In this document: piece after piece, positions 39,873 through 48,750 of the stretch | How the letters are laid out: every line of letters begins with the position of its first letter | Position numbering within the stretch: position 1 is the first letter of the stretch | Source of the DNA: a virus | DNA length: 60,202 bases | Reading direction: 5' to 3' (one strand) | IMG/VR virus record: IMGVR_UViG_3300047094_000987 | Location: 1 to 60,202 of that record | Position numbers and translations under genes: made by a program | The notes under the pieces: generated by a model | What the model was told of the DNA's origin: nothing | Database searches by the model: none | The model's input: the letters and a program-made list of their open reading frames with translations, nothing else

Positions 39873-42374
39873 TTAAGTAAAAAAGAGTTCAAGGTTTACA
39901 GTTTTTTCGACAGACCACCCAATTGCATCAAGAATAGATTTGAGTGGATCAATAAAACTCTTTTCAAATTGTAATTCATAGTCAATGTATTTGTCAAGAC
40001 CAAGTTCCTTAGGAAAATCTTGAATGAAAGAAATCACATTTTCTTGAATGATATTTGGTTTTTTCAAGAAAATGAATTTAATCTTTTCTCCATTAGCAAT
40101 TAAAGAATACTTATTAGTAAGTTTCTTGTCCTTTATATAATGATTGAATAATAGTGCTCCGCGAATATGAATTGGAGTCTTTTGGGCATAAATTGTAGAG
40201 GAAGAATGATATTTACGAACATCAGAAGCAGTTCTTGGAAATGCAATTTGTTCAGGGGGAAGTTTTCTAAATTCTTCGCGGCACTCATCAATAAAGTTAA
40301 TAACATCATCCTCAGTTCCACTCATCATCAATTTGAGTCCATCCTTAATCATCTTGCGACAAGGGGCAGGGGTAGATGATTTAACTGCTTCGATACCCAT
40401 CATTTTCAATTTAGGTTCTTCATAACGAACACCTTCACTGTCCCAGACGTTCAAAATGTATCGTTTCTTGGCAGTCCAGATTCCACGCTCAGCAATATTC
40501 TCACGCTTCATCTGCATCTTTTGATCATAAGCATTCACATACTCAGCCAGTTCTTGGTAGCAACTTTCAATATACTTTTCAAATTCCACCTGACAGACCT
40601 TATCAAGGAACGAAACAACGCTTTGAGCAGTTTTCTCTCTTCCCTTGTATACACTTTCAACCAAAGGACCCATATTAAGATAAATGGAGTCAGTATCAGA
40701 AGCAATGACATAATCAACCTCATCGGTTTTGAGAATTTTATTTAAATAGGCATTCATCTTGTTCTCAATCCAACGGATAGAAACCTGACCTGACAAGGTG
40801 ATTGCCTCTGCATTTGCTAGTTTGTAATATCGGAAATACTGATTACCAATGGCACCATAAGCAGAGTTAAGTTGAATCTTCCTTGCCATTTGGATGTTGT
40901 TACATCGAGCAATCTCTTTTTCCAACTCCTTGGTTTTTTTCTTCTCATACTCCTGTTTAGCAGCAAGCATCTTCTTCTTATAGACGGTACGATCTTTATA
41001 GATCTTCTCCATCAATTCTGGAAGAAAACCACGCACATCCTTACGGAACATTGCCCCATTTGCACAAACTGCATAATCCTTATACAATTCAAAATTGGTT
41101 TGTTGATTGAGAATTTTATCAACAGTTACATTTGGGTGCCTTTCATCCAAAAGAGTTTCTGGTGAAATATTGTACTGCATAATCAGGTGAGGATACAGTG
41201 AGTTAAGGTCAAAAGATACAACCCAATCATACTTTCCAGGAATGGGTTCTTTCACATAAGCACCAGCATACTTGGAATCCTTATCAGAACGTTCTTTGGG
41301 AGGAATCACAATGTTTCTCTTCTTGAGATAATTGTAGATGATCGTATCCCACATACGAACCTGGGAGAATACATCCTCATAGTTCGCTTTGGCGTCATAT
41401 GCCATAGTAAGAGCAAGTTCAATCAGTTTCATCTTGTCTTCCATTCGGTCAACAAGTTCCACGTCTTTGATGTTGTACTCTACAAACTTTTGCCAACCCT
41501 TTGTATAGAAGTCCTTAAAGGTATCAAACTCAGAGTGATCTAGTTTCTTTTGTCCAAGTTCAACTTCGGCAATATAATCAAGTCGATAAGATTCTTGTGC
41601 TTTATAAGTAAACTTCTTATAAAGATCAAGATAATCTAACTGGGAAATTCCACCAATATCATAACAAACGTGTTTCCTACCTGAGATATAAGTTTCATCT
41701 TCCGTAACTAGACCCCAGGGTGACAAACGTTTCATTAGTTTTTCACCAAGAACACGATCAATACGTCGAACAAGATAAGGAATATCGTACAGTTTACTAT
41801 TCCACCCAGTTACAACTTCTGGTGTATTAGATTCAATCATCCACCAGTTAATGAAATCATTCAATAAATCATATTCGGTAGAAAAAGACCTATATCTGAC
41901 ATTATTCTGAGTATTATTAAACTTTCCTAATCCCCAAGTATTAATTTGTTTGGTAGTATAATCTTGAATAGTAATCAGCAGTACTTCCTCTGCCGCAGAT
42001 TCTACATCAGGAAATCCATTTTCAGAAGCAACCTCAATATCAAGAGTTGTGAGTTTAATTTTGTTGATGTCAAACTTAAGTTCTTCTTCTGGATACATTT
42101 CAGAAATATACTGGTAAATGTATCCAGTATTTCCATAGATTTTAAAGTTTTCTACGCCCTCATATTTTTTAATAAACTCCCTACAATCACGAACAGATCC
42201 AGGTTGAACAGATTCAACATACTCTCCACCAAGAGTTTGATATTTAGTTTTTTTATTTGAAGGGACAAAAAGAGTCGGGTTAAACTTCTCACGAGTCATA
42301 AAATGTTGACCATTTTCATAACCACGAACGAGAAAGTTATCCCCGACCATTTGAACGTTTGTGTAGAATCGCAT
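39873..42374 (-). CDS. 43: Family B DNA polymerase gp43
   Basis: 833 aa. Proofreading exonuclease motif TLDIEVASENGF near 110, polymerase motif A FDLNSLYPHLIMQ near 395, motif B KIQLNSAYGAIGN and motif C IASDTDSIYLN near 560. It copies the phage genome with the gp45 clamp and gp44/62 loader. It starts at the stop of the Sm-like gene. A GIY-YIG or intron insertion is not seen; the frame is continuous. Confidence 0.98.
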   Translation of the reverse strand: MRFYTNVQMVGDNFLVRGYENGQHFMTREKFNPTLFVPSNKKTKYQTLGGEYVESVQPGSVRDCREFIKKYEGVENFKIYGNTGYIYQYISEMYPEEELKFDINKIKLTTLDIEVASENGFPDVESAAEEVLLITIQDYTTKQINTWGLGKFNNTQNNVRYRSFSTEYDLLNDFINWWMIESNTPEVVTGWNSKLYDIPYLVRRIDRVLGEKLMKRLSPWGLVTEDETYISGRKHVCYDIGGISQLDYLDLYKKFTYKAQESYRLDYIAEVELGQKKLDHSEFDTFKDFYTKGWQKFVEYNIKDVELVDRMEDKMKLIELALTMAYDAKANYEDVFSQVRMWDTIIYNYLKKRNIVIPPKERSDKDSKYAGAYVKEPIPGKYDWVVSFDLNSLYPHLIMQYNISPETLLDERHPNVTVDKILNQQTNFELYKDYAVCANGAMFRKDVRGFLPELMEKIYKDRTVYKKKMLAAKQEYEKKKTKELEKEIARCNNIQMARKIQLNSAYGAIGNQYFRYYKLANAEAITLSGQVSIRWIENKMNAYLNKILKTDEVDYVIASDTDSIYLNMGPLVESVYKGREKTAQSVVSFLDKVCQVEFEKYIESCYQELAEYVNAYDQKMQMKRENIAERGIWTAKKRYILNVWDSEGVRYEEPKLKMMGIEAVKSSTPAPCRKMIKDGLKLMMSGTEDDVINFIDECREEFRKLPPEQIAFPRTASDVRKYHSSSTIYAQKTPIHIRGALLFNHYIKDKKLTNKYSLIANGEKIKFIFLKKPNIIQENVISFIQDFPKELGLDKYIDYELQFEKSFIDPLKSILDAIGWSVEKTVNLELFFT

Positions 42375-42631
42375 TATGCAGTTAGTTCAAGATACTTTTC
42401 AATAACTTCTGGACTTGGATCAGCAATAGTCAGAATATCACTTGATCTTACCATATATTCTTTTTGATTTGATGATTGAACCCAGGGTTCCATTTTATTT
42501 AAATCATAAAATCGGTAGGGATTAATAAGTTTACAATCAGGTTCACCAATATCCGCCATTAATTCAACAATTTCTGTAATAAGAATGACATCAACACCGA
42601 TTAAAATACATTTTACAACTTTATCACTCAT
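42374..42631 (-). CDS. Small beta protein, Sm-like paralog 2, 85 aa
   Basis: MSDKVVKCILIGVDVILITE with later PWVQSSNQKEYMVRSSDILT and a tail DPSPEVIEKYLEL. The order of motifs (short beta strands, then PW, then a final Tyr-containing helix) matches the preceding gene and the one at 59521. The ATGAGTGA start overlaps the previous stop by eight bases. Confidence 0.7.
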   Translation of the reverse strand: MSDKVVKCILIGVDVILITEIVELMADIGEPDCKLINPYRFYDLNKMEPWVQSSNQKEYMVRSSDILTIADPSPEVIEKYLELTA

Positions 42632-42968
42632 TTTCTTCGTCCTCCTTTTCCTCAACTTGCAATGGAACTCCAGTCTTATTCAAATACATTTCCATAACAG
42701 TGTCAATGGGATCACAAATCGTAACCACATAATCTAAGGTAATTACAAATTTCTTATCCTTAGATAGAATCATCCAAGGTGTAAGAATAACATCAATCTC
42801 ATAATTTGATCTTCCACTATCACTTTCAGTTAAAACCGTTTTCTCTTTTGTTTCAACATAATGTGGATTTGACAAAAGATATCCTCTGACAACTTCATCA
42901 GAAACGACTTCTTTTGCATCGCTAATTATAGTCTCTCCTGTTTTCAGGAGCATCAATTTAATAGTCAT
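42624..42968 (-). CDS. Small beta protein, Sm-like paralog 1, 114 aa
   Basis: IKLMLLKTGETIISDAKEV, LSNPHYVETKE, LTPWMILSKDKKF and TICDPIDTVMEMYLNK follow the pattern seen in two other genes here. A K-L-x-x-G-E-x-I start and five short strands recall Sm/Hfq-like barrels (a fold guess). Its promoter is the TTGACT-N17-TATAAT at 42991. It begins the operon leading into gp43. Confidence 0.7.
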   Translation of the reverse strand: MTIKLMLLKTGETIISDAKEVVSDEVVRGYLLSNPHYVETKEKTVLTESDSGRSNYEIDVILTPWMILSKDKKFVITLDYVVTICDPIDTVMEMYLNKTGVPLQVEEKEDEENE

Positions 42969-42990
42969 TTGGTTTCACTATCCTTTTACT

Positions 42991-43019
42991 ATTATAGCAA
43001 GAAAAAAAGGGGGAGTCAA
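42991..43019 (-). promoter_or_regulatory. Sigma-70 promoter within hsp20 terminator
   Basis: TTGACT (43014-43019), 17-bp spacer, TATAAT (42991-42996) preceded by TGC (extended -10). The -35 lies in the terminator stem. Confidence 0.75.
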
Positions 43020-43043
43020 CCTGGATTTTGCCAGGTGCTCCCC
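43002..43043 (-). terminator. Terminator after hsp20
   Basis: Outer stem GGGGAG/CTCCCC with an inner ACCTGG/CCAGGT stem, followed by a seven-base T-run. Confidence 0.8.
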
Positions 43044-43066
43044 GCGCCGACGATATTCAATTCTAT

Positions 43067-43507
43067 TTAGAGATAGTCCTTACGGGCGTGATGTTCTGGC
43101 ACTACTTTCCCAAGTACGATCCGTAGAAGTCCGTCTTCAAATGTGACCTCGCGGACTTCTGTGTCGTCGGATAAAGTCCACGCTCGTTTAAAACTTCTTT
43201 GAGCCACTCCCTTGTGGATAAACGTCCTATCCGTTTCGGCATCTGCTTTTTGTCCTTCGACAAAAAGCTTTCCATATTCTGTGAAAACATTGACTTCTCC
43301 TTTCTTGAATCCTGCTAATGCGAGTTCCAGATGGGATTCGACATTATTTATTTGGACCAAATTATAAGGAGGATAATTTGTTGTAGTTTCATGAAGATTG
43401 AATAGACGATCAAAATATTCATCCATCCCAATGCTATTACGAGTAATCCTGTCCATCAAGGCAGGAAGATCGGACGCAGTAAACCGCGATGTTGCAAGGT
43501 TAGTCAT
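43067..43507 (-). CDS. hsp20: Small heat-shock protein Hsp20
   Basis: 146 aa alpha-crystallin-type chaperone: core strands YNLVQINNVESHLELALAGF, VNVFTEYGKLFVEGQK and the late VREVTFEDGLLRIVL with its I/L-x-I/V tail. It keeps unfolded proteins soluble, perhaps during virion assembly. The ATG at 43507 has AGGAG at a fitting distance. Common in cyanomyoviruses. Confidence 0.92.
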   Translation of the reverse strand: MTNLATSRFTASDLPALMDRITRNSIGMDEYFDRLFNLHETTTNYPPYNLVQINNVESHLELALAGFKKGEVNVFTEYGKLFVEGQKADAETDRTFIHKGVAQRSFKRAWTLSDDTEVREVTFEDGLLRIVLGKVVPEHHARKDYL

Positions 43508-43567
43508 TATAGTAGCTCCTTTAAAAGCGAGTTTGTGTTTTGTGGACCCTTTCGGCATCCGTATATA

Positions 43568-43576
43568 ATTATAACA
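43568..43576 (-). promoter_or_regulatory. Extended -10 promoter of hsp20
   Basis: TGTTATAAT on the minus strand, an extended -10 element directly after the regA terminator T-run; no good -35 is present. Confidence 0.55.
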
Positions 43577-43583
43577 GAAGCAT

Positions 43584-43609
43584 AAAAAAAGCGGGTGTTG
43601 TAACCCGCT
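43584..43609 (-). terminator. Terminator after regA
   Basis: Stem AGCGGGT/ACCCGCT with loop GTTGTA followed by a seven-base T-run. Confidence 0.85.
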
Positions 43610-43614
43610 CCTTA

Positions 43615-44055
43615 TCATTCGGTTTCTTCTACTCTCTTCTTTTTGGAACCAATATTGTATTTGGTTTCCAGAATCCAGTCACCCTTATCTTTATAAGCAA
43701 GAACTTTGATTTGGTTGAGTGGAGCAATATCTTGAATCTTGGTTACATCAACAATAGTGATGAGACCCCAGTCAGCAAGAAGTTGAGCAATGCGATTGCG
43801 ACGCTGAACATCATTCACGGTCAGGTTTGCATGTTTACCATCCAGAGCAAACAGTTCCTTAAAGTGAACGAGATAATATCTACCTTGCTTGTGTAGAATA
43901 TGGCAAGATTGATAAATTTTCTTTTCCTTTCGTGATGCGACTCCAATACGAGTCAAAGTTTCACGCACTTTCAAAAAGTCATCAGGTTCATTAAGAACCA
44001 CTTCAACCATTTGATCGGGCGACCACTTCACTTCAGGTTCTTGAACGACACTCAT
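43615..44055 (-). CDS. regA: Translational repressor RegA
   Basis: 146 aa. DDFLKVRETLTRIGVASRKE, KKIYQSCHILHKQGRYYLVH and LLADWGLITIVDV match T4 RegA closely. RegA binds the initiation regions of early phage mRNAs and blocks their translation. Order gp62-regA-gp43 as in T4, with hsp20 and two small genes inserted before gp43. It overlaps gp62 by four bases. Confidence 0.96.
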   Translation of the reverse strand: MSVVQEPEVKWSPDQMVEVVLNEPDDFLKVRETLTRIGVASRKEKKIYQSCHILHKQGRYYLVHFKELFALDGKHANLTVNDVQRRNRIAQLLADWGLITIVDVTKIQDIAPLNQIKVLAYKDKGDWILETKYNIGSKKKRVEETE

Positions 44056-44432
44056 TTTTTTCCTCCAGTTTCAAATTTCGATTTAATAAATGTTAGTTGT
44101 TCTTTTGTAAGAATCCTCAAAGCTTGTTTTGCCTTTTCATTACTATAACCATAATAACGTTTGACATAATCAAGGTCTTTGATTTTATCTTGACGGAGCC
44201 AGGGAGAAAATCTCTTCTTTTTCCTCAGACTATTTATAAAAAAGTCATACTGCATCTTCTTGGGAAGGAAATGATATCGATTCATTTCATTCGCAAACAT
44301 CACTGCATCAAGGTGTCCAGAAAAACAACGATTGATGATATAAGGAGGATATTCCTTTTCAAGTGAAGGGTCTTCTTCAATCAGGTTTTGCTTCGTTTGA
44401 TTGATCGAGTTTAACCAGTCCTTCAATTCCAT
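44052..44432 (-). CDS. 62: Clamp loader small subunit gp62
   Basis: 126 aa, short relative to T4 gp62 (187 aa). It begins MELKDWLNSINQTKQNLIEE and has YPPYIINRCFSGHLDAVMFA and FSPWLRQDKIKDLDYVKRYY, the recognisable core. It works with gp44 to load the gp45 clamp. It overlaps dam by ten bases. Confidence 0.93.
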   Translation of the reverse strand: MELKDWLNSINQTKQNLIEEDPSLEKEYPPYIINRCFSGHLDAVMFANEMNRYHFLPKKMQYDFFINSLRKKKRFSPWLRQDKIKDLDYVKRYYGYSNEKAKQALRILTKEQLTFIKSKFETGGKK

Positions 44433-45265
44433 AACAAATCTTTATTATAATTAAACAGTAAAAGTTCCTTTCTTTCTTTTTGCTCCCGCATATATTCACC
44501 AACAGAACGCATCGTATAAGTTAGATCAAACTCACCTGTCTTCCAGTTCTTAAAGCGATCTTTAACCAGTTGATCAGAATTATAACTTATTAGTTGATGC
44601 ATATAGCAAGCATCACAATCAGCAGCAAACTTATCGTGATCAAATCCTTTGTGCATTGATCCCTTGCGCCCATAGAGATTATCCTTAATATCATAAGGAG
44701 GATCGAGATACACAAAAGCACCCATATTTCCATCCAACAAATAGTCGTAGGAATAGTTAGTTATACGCCATTTGGAAATTAGTTTAGAATACTCAGGCAA
44801 CTTTTCAATCCCACGCATTGAAAAATTGGAGTTGGACGCCTGTTCTGAAAATGAAGAACTCTCTGTGAGACCACTGAAAGAACACTTATTGACAATATAG
44901 AAAGCCACAGCACGATCAATGCTAGGCAAACTTTGGTCATTGATTTGCTCCTTTGCTTTAAGAAAAAGTTCTCTTGCTAAAACGGGAGTATTGTTTGCGG
45001 TCTTTAAATCTACCAGTTTGTCTTTAATATCAGTACCAAACATCTGGAGTTGCTGCCAGAAGTTTACAAGAGGTTCATATAAGTCATTTACCCAAATATC
45101 TAGGTTGGGATACTTCTTTGTGATATAAATTGCAACACTTCCTCCACCAAGGAATGGTTCACGGAACTGTTCATAGTTACGAAGATCGGGAAAATATTGC
45201 CCCATTTTTTCACAAGCACGGGACTTACCTCCGGGGTAGCGCAATGGCGTTTTAAGAGATTTCAT
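44423..45265 (-). CDS. dam: DNA adenine methylase (Dam, D12 class)
   Basis: 280 aa. SAM-binding motif LRYPGGKSRACEKM and FREPFLGGGSVA, catalytic VYLDPPYDIKDN. D12-class enzymes methylate the N6 of adenine, usually in GATC. Start ATG at 45265 lies two bases after the stop of the nuclease-like gene. It follows directly in the same operon, so modification and nuclease are co-expressed. Confidence 0.92.
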   Translation of the reverse strand: MKSLKTPLRYPGGKSRACEKMGQYFPDLRNYEQFREPFLGGGSVAIYITKKYPNLDIWVNDLYEPLVNFWQQLQMFGTDIKDKLVDLKTANNTPVLARELFLKAKEQINDQSLPSIDRAVAFYIVNKCSFSGLTESSSFSEQASNSNFSMRGIEKLPEYSKLISKWRITNYSYDYLLDGNMGAFVYLDPPYDIKDNLYGRKGSMHKGFDHDKFAADCDACYMHQLISYNSDQLVKDRFKNWKTGEFDLTYTMRSVGEYMREQKERKELLLFNYNKDLLWN

Positions 45266-45266
45266 A

Positions 45267-45836
45267 CTACCACTCATCAGATTCATCCTCCCACTTATAA
45301 AGTTCATCAACAATTTCGTGATACAGTTCTTTTACTTGGTTTTTAGGAGCAAGAGAAACATTTTTAGCAATATACTCAACATCTCTTTTATCAACAACAA
45401 TCTTCAATCCAGATTTTTTAAGGTTTTTTTTAGGATCAAAATTTTTCAAAGCATCCTCAAAGGATACGATACCAATGTGCCTTTGAGTCTGATCGATTAA
45501 AATCATTTCATCAAACTTTTTTTCAGGAAAATTATTATTCACATTTCCTTGAAAATTTTTAAGAGTTATTTTAACAGTATTAAAAGTTCTATCAGTCTGA
45601 AATAAATGATCCGCACCCTTTGCTTCTAAACGCCAAATTTCTCCATTTACTTTGGTAGTAAAATCATGACCTAAAGTATCATCCAATCCAACATAGGTCA
45701 AATTTTTACTAGTCTTTTCAATTGCCTTTTCAATCATAATGGCGCGACTAAATTTTTGCCCACCAAACCGAAGACGGCGAGTGTACTCAACCACACCCAT
45801 AACCATTTCAAAATCAAATTTAATTTCAGTTTTCAT
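45267..45836 (-). CDS. PD-(D/E)xK nuclease-like protein, candidate restriction enzyme
   Basis: 189 aa. TLGHDFTTKVNGEIWRLEAK near 54-75 fits a PD-(D/E)xK core (Asp...ExK), followed by a TVKITLKNF strand. It lies next to the Dam gene, so it may be a restriction-type enzyme or a nuclease for host DNA against which Dam protects phage DNA. It could also be a repair or resolvase nuclease. Family not named from sequence. Confidence 0.65.
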   Translation of the reverse strand: MKTEIKFDFEMVMGVVEYTRRLRFGGQKFSRAIMIEKAIEKTSKNLTYVGLDDTLGHDFTTKVNGEIWRLEAKGADHLFQTDRTFNTVKITLKNFQGNVNNNFPEKKFDEMILIDQTQRHIGIVSFEDALKNFDPKKNLKKSGLKIVVDKRDVEYIAKNVSLAPKNQVKELYHEIVDELYKWEDESDEW

Positions 45837-46032
45837 AATCAGGTTTGTTATACTTCAAATACTCAAAAAAAGTTAGTTTCATTTCTTTCTGTGTCATACC
45901 ACAATGCTTTGCGGCAGCAGGAAGAGTCATTTTTGCACGAAAGAGACCTTCATTTGCCTCTCGTACATTTTCAGGAGTTGTCTTAACTGGATGTTCTACC
46001 AGAGATGCCTTATTGATTTTATAAGGATTCAT
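45826..46032 (-). CDS. Small helix-turn-helix-like protein, 68 aa
   Basis: LPAAAKHCGMTQKEMKLTFF resembles a helix-turn-helix (Ala-Ala-x-x-x-Gly-Met-Thr). A possible DNA-binding regulator, encoded between gp44 and the nuclease gene, overlapping both. Function unknown. Confidence 0.65.
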   Translation of the reverse strand: MNPYKINKASLVEHPVKTTPENVREANEGLFRAKMTLPAAAKHCGMTQKEMKLTFFEYLKYNKPDYEN

Positions 46033-46973
46033 TTAAATTCACACTCCACCATCATTTCAGTCAATGCAGCTAAGAGATTAATTTCTTGGTCAGCCACGAA
46101 CGCACATTGGTATTGATACTTAGCAATAACAAGAACGGCAGCAGGGATAGATGAGGGAACAAGGTGATCAAAAGCGGCGTCATAAACCCTGCGAAGAAGG
46201 TGAGAAGCGTCGTTGTCCAAGTTGGAGACCACCCACTTTCGGACTTCAGAAAAGTTTTTATCCTTGAGAGATTTAACAAGTTCATTTACAGATACGTCAG
46301 AGAAAGATGCGAGAATTCCCGAATCAATTTTACCACCAGTAGAATACCTCTGGATTTCGTTTAGAACACGTCGAAAATCGGGAAAATGCTTGGATACGAG
46401 TTCCGCAACGACTTTTTGATCATACTCAATCTTTTCCTGATCGAGGATAAATTGTAACCTTTGAAAGAAATTCCCTGCAAGTTGTACTCGCTGCTTTCCT
46501 TTGATTGTGAAGTCGATGACTGCACATCGGGAGTGAAGAGGTTCAATAATTTTGTTTTTGTAGTTGCAGGTGAAGATGAATCGGCAGTTGTTATAAAATG
46601 CCTCAATATTCGCCCGTAGTAGGAGTTGTACGTCGTTCCCTGTGTTATCAGCCTCATCGATGATGATGACTTTGTGTTTAGAAGATCCAGTAAGTGAGAC
46701 GGTCGAAGCGAAGTTCTTCGCTTGGTTCCGTACAGTATCCAGGAAACGCCCTTCGTCGGATCCGTTGATAACATAATAGTCTGCTCCCAACTCATTACAC
46801 AATGCTTTTGCAATGGTAGTTTTACCAATACCAGGAGGTCCTGCGAGAAGAAGATTCGGAATCTCACCCTTCTCCACAAACTCCTTAAATGTTTTTTTAG
46901 TTTCATCAGGAAGAATACAATCCTCAATTACTTGAGGACGATATCGTTCCACGAAGAGGAAATCACTGCTCAT
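46029..46973 (-). CDS. 44: Clamp loader large subunit gp44
   Basis: 314 aa AAA+ ATPase with Walker A AGPPGIGKTTIAK, Walker B VIIIDEADN and the SRC motif LHSRCAVIDF. Four gp44 and one gp62 form the loader for the gp45 clamp. Start chosen at 46973, two bases after the previous stop. Confidence 0.97.
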   Translation of the reverse strand: MSSDFLFVERYRPQVIEDCILPDETKKTFKEFVEKGEIPNLLLAGPPGIGKTTIAKALCNELGADYYVINGSDEGRFLDTVRNQAKNFASTVSLTGSSKHKVIIIDEADNTGNDVQLLLRANIEAFYNNCRFIFTCNYKNKIIEPLHSRCAVIDFTIKGKQRVQLAGNFFQRLQFILDQEKIEYDQKVVAELVSKHFPDFRRVLNEIQRYSTGGKIDSGILASFSDVSVNELVKSLKDKNFSEVRKWVVSNLDNDASHLLRRVYDAAFDHLVPSSIPAAVLVIAKYQYQCAFVADQEINLLAALTEMMVECEFK

Positions 46974-46975
46974 AA

Positions 46976-47491
46976 TCAAATCCAATCAGGTTTTCTTTCA
47001 GGCATACGAAGGTAATTATCGGCAACCCAAGGTTTGGATGCGATATATTTCTTGTATGCTTCAAATGTATCAATAGTGTTGTCAAACTTCCACTCCTCAG
47101 GCATAGCACGAGCAAATGGAGTCACTTCTGTAATCTTACCCTTAGGAAACAAATAATATGCATCCACTAGGGTTTTATAACAGGAGTGAGTTTTATTATA
47201 CCGCAAACAGTATTCATCTGACAAGTTCAACCCCCACTTAATTAACCAGTAGGCATTATGGATACTCTCCAATGCCCACTTAGTACAGGGATGATTGCGG
47301 AATGCTCCTTTCTCGGTCCTGTAAGGGGTTCCATCTGCCTTAGGAAGAGTACCATACCCGTATCCCCACTTGTCTGATGCCACAATAGAAAGCATTTGGC
47401 AACATTCTAAGGGCATTTTGACGATGTGCTTATCGGGGAGGCAAATAGCACTCTCAGCAGGCCAAGGAGAAGTAACAAAAATGTTCATCAA
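46976..47491 (-). CDS. Conserved phage-type protein of unknown function, 171 aa
   Basis: MNIFVTSPWPAESAICLPDK with HIVKMPLECCQMLSIV and NHPCTKWALESIHNAYWLIK forms a helical, Cys/His/Trp-rich protein. The pattern recalls a protein common in phages, but no function is assigned with confidence. It lies between gp45 and gp44 and so may join the replisome or repair. Confidence 0.7.
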   Translation of the reverse strand: MMNIFVTSPWPAESAICLPDKHIVKMPLECCQMLSIVASDKWGYGYGTLPKADGTPYRTEKGAFRNHPCTKWALESIHNAYWLIKWGLNLSDEYCLRYNKTHSCYKTLVDAYYLFPKGKITEVTPFARAMPEEWKFDNTIDTFEAYKKYIASKPWVADNYLRMPERKPDWI

Positions 47492-48153
47492 CCAAATGTA
47501 GAATCAGGTTCCAGAGCAATATAATAGGTCAGATTGTACTTGGTATTCGTGAACTGTGACAAAAGTTTAGAAGAGACCACCACGTCGTAAGCACCAGGGA
47601 TGATCTTGATATTTTCAACCTTAAAGTTGAAGGTAAACTCTTCATCAGTTTCACCAACAACGATGGCATATTCGTTAGAAGTATCGTTCTTCTTATCACG
47701 AACCACCAATTTGATCACACCATTCTCACCAACAGCAGAAAGGTCAGGAAGTTGATAAACTGCTGCTGCCTTCACCAGTTTTTCCAAAGAAGTGCTATCC
47801 AGTTGAAAACACACATCCGTTGAAGGAAGTTGAATGTCCTTATCAGGAGGAGAGATAATTACATTAGGATCAGCAAAGAAATACTTCACACGACGCTTAC
47901 CTTCTTTGATACTAAGATAAGAATCCTCAGTAAAATCAAGATCAGGATCCTGGTGGAGTCCAAGACCATTCAGAAATTGATTGAGATCGTAGATTGCAAA
48001 ACTACGAGGAAACTCCTCAGTAATATCTGCTTCGGCAAGAATGTTCTTAGCAACAGAGATAGTGCGGAGTTTGTTTCCCTGCTTCACAAGAATAGAATTG
48101 TTGATACCAGCAAAATTCTTGAGAATGGTCAGGGTATTGTCAGAAAGTTTCAT
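47488..48153 (-). CDS. 45: Sliding clamp gp45
   Basis: MKLSDNTLTILKNFAGINNS aligns with the T4 gp45 start, and FAIYDLNQFLNGLGL and ITEEF-type strands follow. The trimeric ring tethers gp43 to DNA and also activates late transcription with gp55. The ATG at 48153 matches T4; an ATG 21 bases upstream (48174), right after the previous stop, is an alternative start giving a duplicate MKLK prefix. Confidence 0.95.
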   Translation of the reverse strand: MKLSDNTLTILKNFAGINNSILVKQGNKLRTISVAKNILAEADITEEFPRSFAIYDLNQFLNGLGLHQDPDLDFTEDSYLSIKEGKRRVKYFFADPNVIISPPDKDIQLPSTDVCFQLDSTSLEKLVKAAAVYQLPDLSAVGENGVIKLVVRDKKNDTSNEYAIVVGETDEEFTFNFKVENIKIIPGAYDVVVSSKLLSQFTNTKYNLTYYIALEPDSTFG

Positions 48154-48176
48154 AGTTTTATCTTTAAGTTTCATAA

Positions 48177-48695
48177 TCAGCGGAATTCGGAAAGACCATT
48201 GTCTTTACGAGAGTAATGACCATCAAAGTGAAGCAGAAGCATAGCATAATGAATCACTTTGAGAAGATCTCGCTTATTGCGACCATCTTTATCACCATAA
48301 CGACTGCCATATTTCAGGATATTTGCCTGACAGAAACCAGCAGCAAGTTTTTTAGCTGCCATCAGATCAATTGTTTGAATGTCATCATACCCTTGCTCAT
48401 CTCCACAGTAGTGTCCATGATAAGTGCTTGTCACATAGTCTTCCACATCTTTGAGGATTTTATCCTCATTGTATTTCCAAAGATGGTTTTTAGTTTCACT
48501 CATATTAAGATTAAAAGTAATAGTATCAGGAGAAGAATTTCCAAAATAAGTGAATGGAACAGATTGTGCAGCATACACAAAATCCTCTGCTCCATTAAAG
48601 GAGATAGTATCAGTTCCTTCCCCACCAAAGATTACGGTGTCTTTCCAAGAAGTGGGCAAAGAACTTTCGTAAGTGCTCTCAAAGTTTTCTGACAT
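48177..48695 (-). CDS. DUF3310-like protein with added N-terminal domain, 172 aa
   Basis: The C-terminal 95 residues (TYHGHYCGDEQGYDDIQTID...FCQANILKYGSRYGDK..DLLKVIHYAMLLL) fit the DUF3310 pattern of phage proteins linked to nucleotide metabolism. Residues 1-64 (IFGGEGTDTISFNG) are a different strand-rich piece. An internal MSETKNHLW start may give a short form. Function unknown. Confidence 0.72.
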   Translation of the reverse strand: MSENFESTYESSLPTSWKDTVIFGGEGTDTISFNGAEDFVYAAQSVPFTYFGNSSPDTITFNLNMSETKNHLWKYNEDKILKDVEDYVTSTYHGHYCGDEQGYDDIQTIDLMAAKKLAAGFCQANILKYGSRYGDKDGRNKRDLLKVIHYAMLLLHFDGHYSRKDNGLSEFR

Positions 48696-48715
48696 TTTAA
48701 ATCATAGTAAAGGTT

Positions 48716-48742
48716 AAAAAGAGGAGGCACATTGACCTCCTC
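48716..48742 (-). terminator. Terminator after cobS-like gene
   Basis: Seven-base stem GAGGAGG/CCTCCTC followed by a five-base T-run. Confidence 0.8.
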
Positions 48743-48750
48743 ACATTCTA

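Noticed and set aside
44231-44238. TATAAATA inside gp62
   Set aside because: Perfect octamer on the minus strand but within codons of a core early gene and not followed by a late-type gene; kept as chance unless a 5' end is mapped.
46976-47491. Pyrimidine-dimer glycosylase call for the 171-aa protein
   Set aside because: Some resemblance to phage proteins given that name, but no catalytic motif could be verified from sequence.
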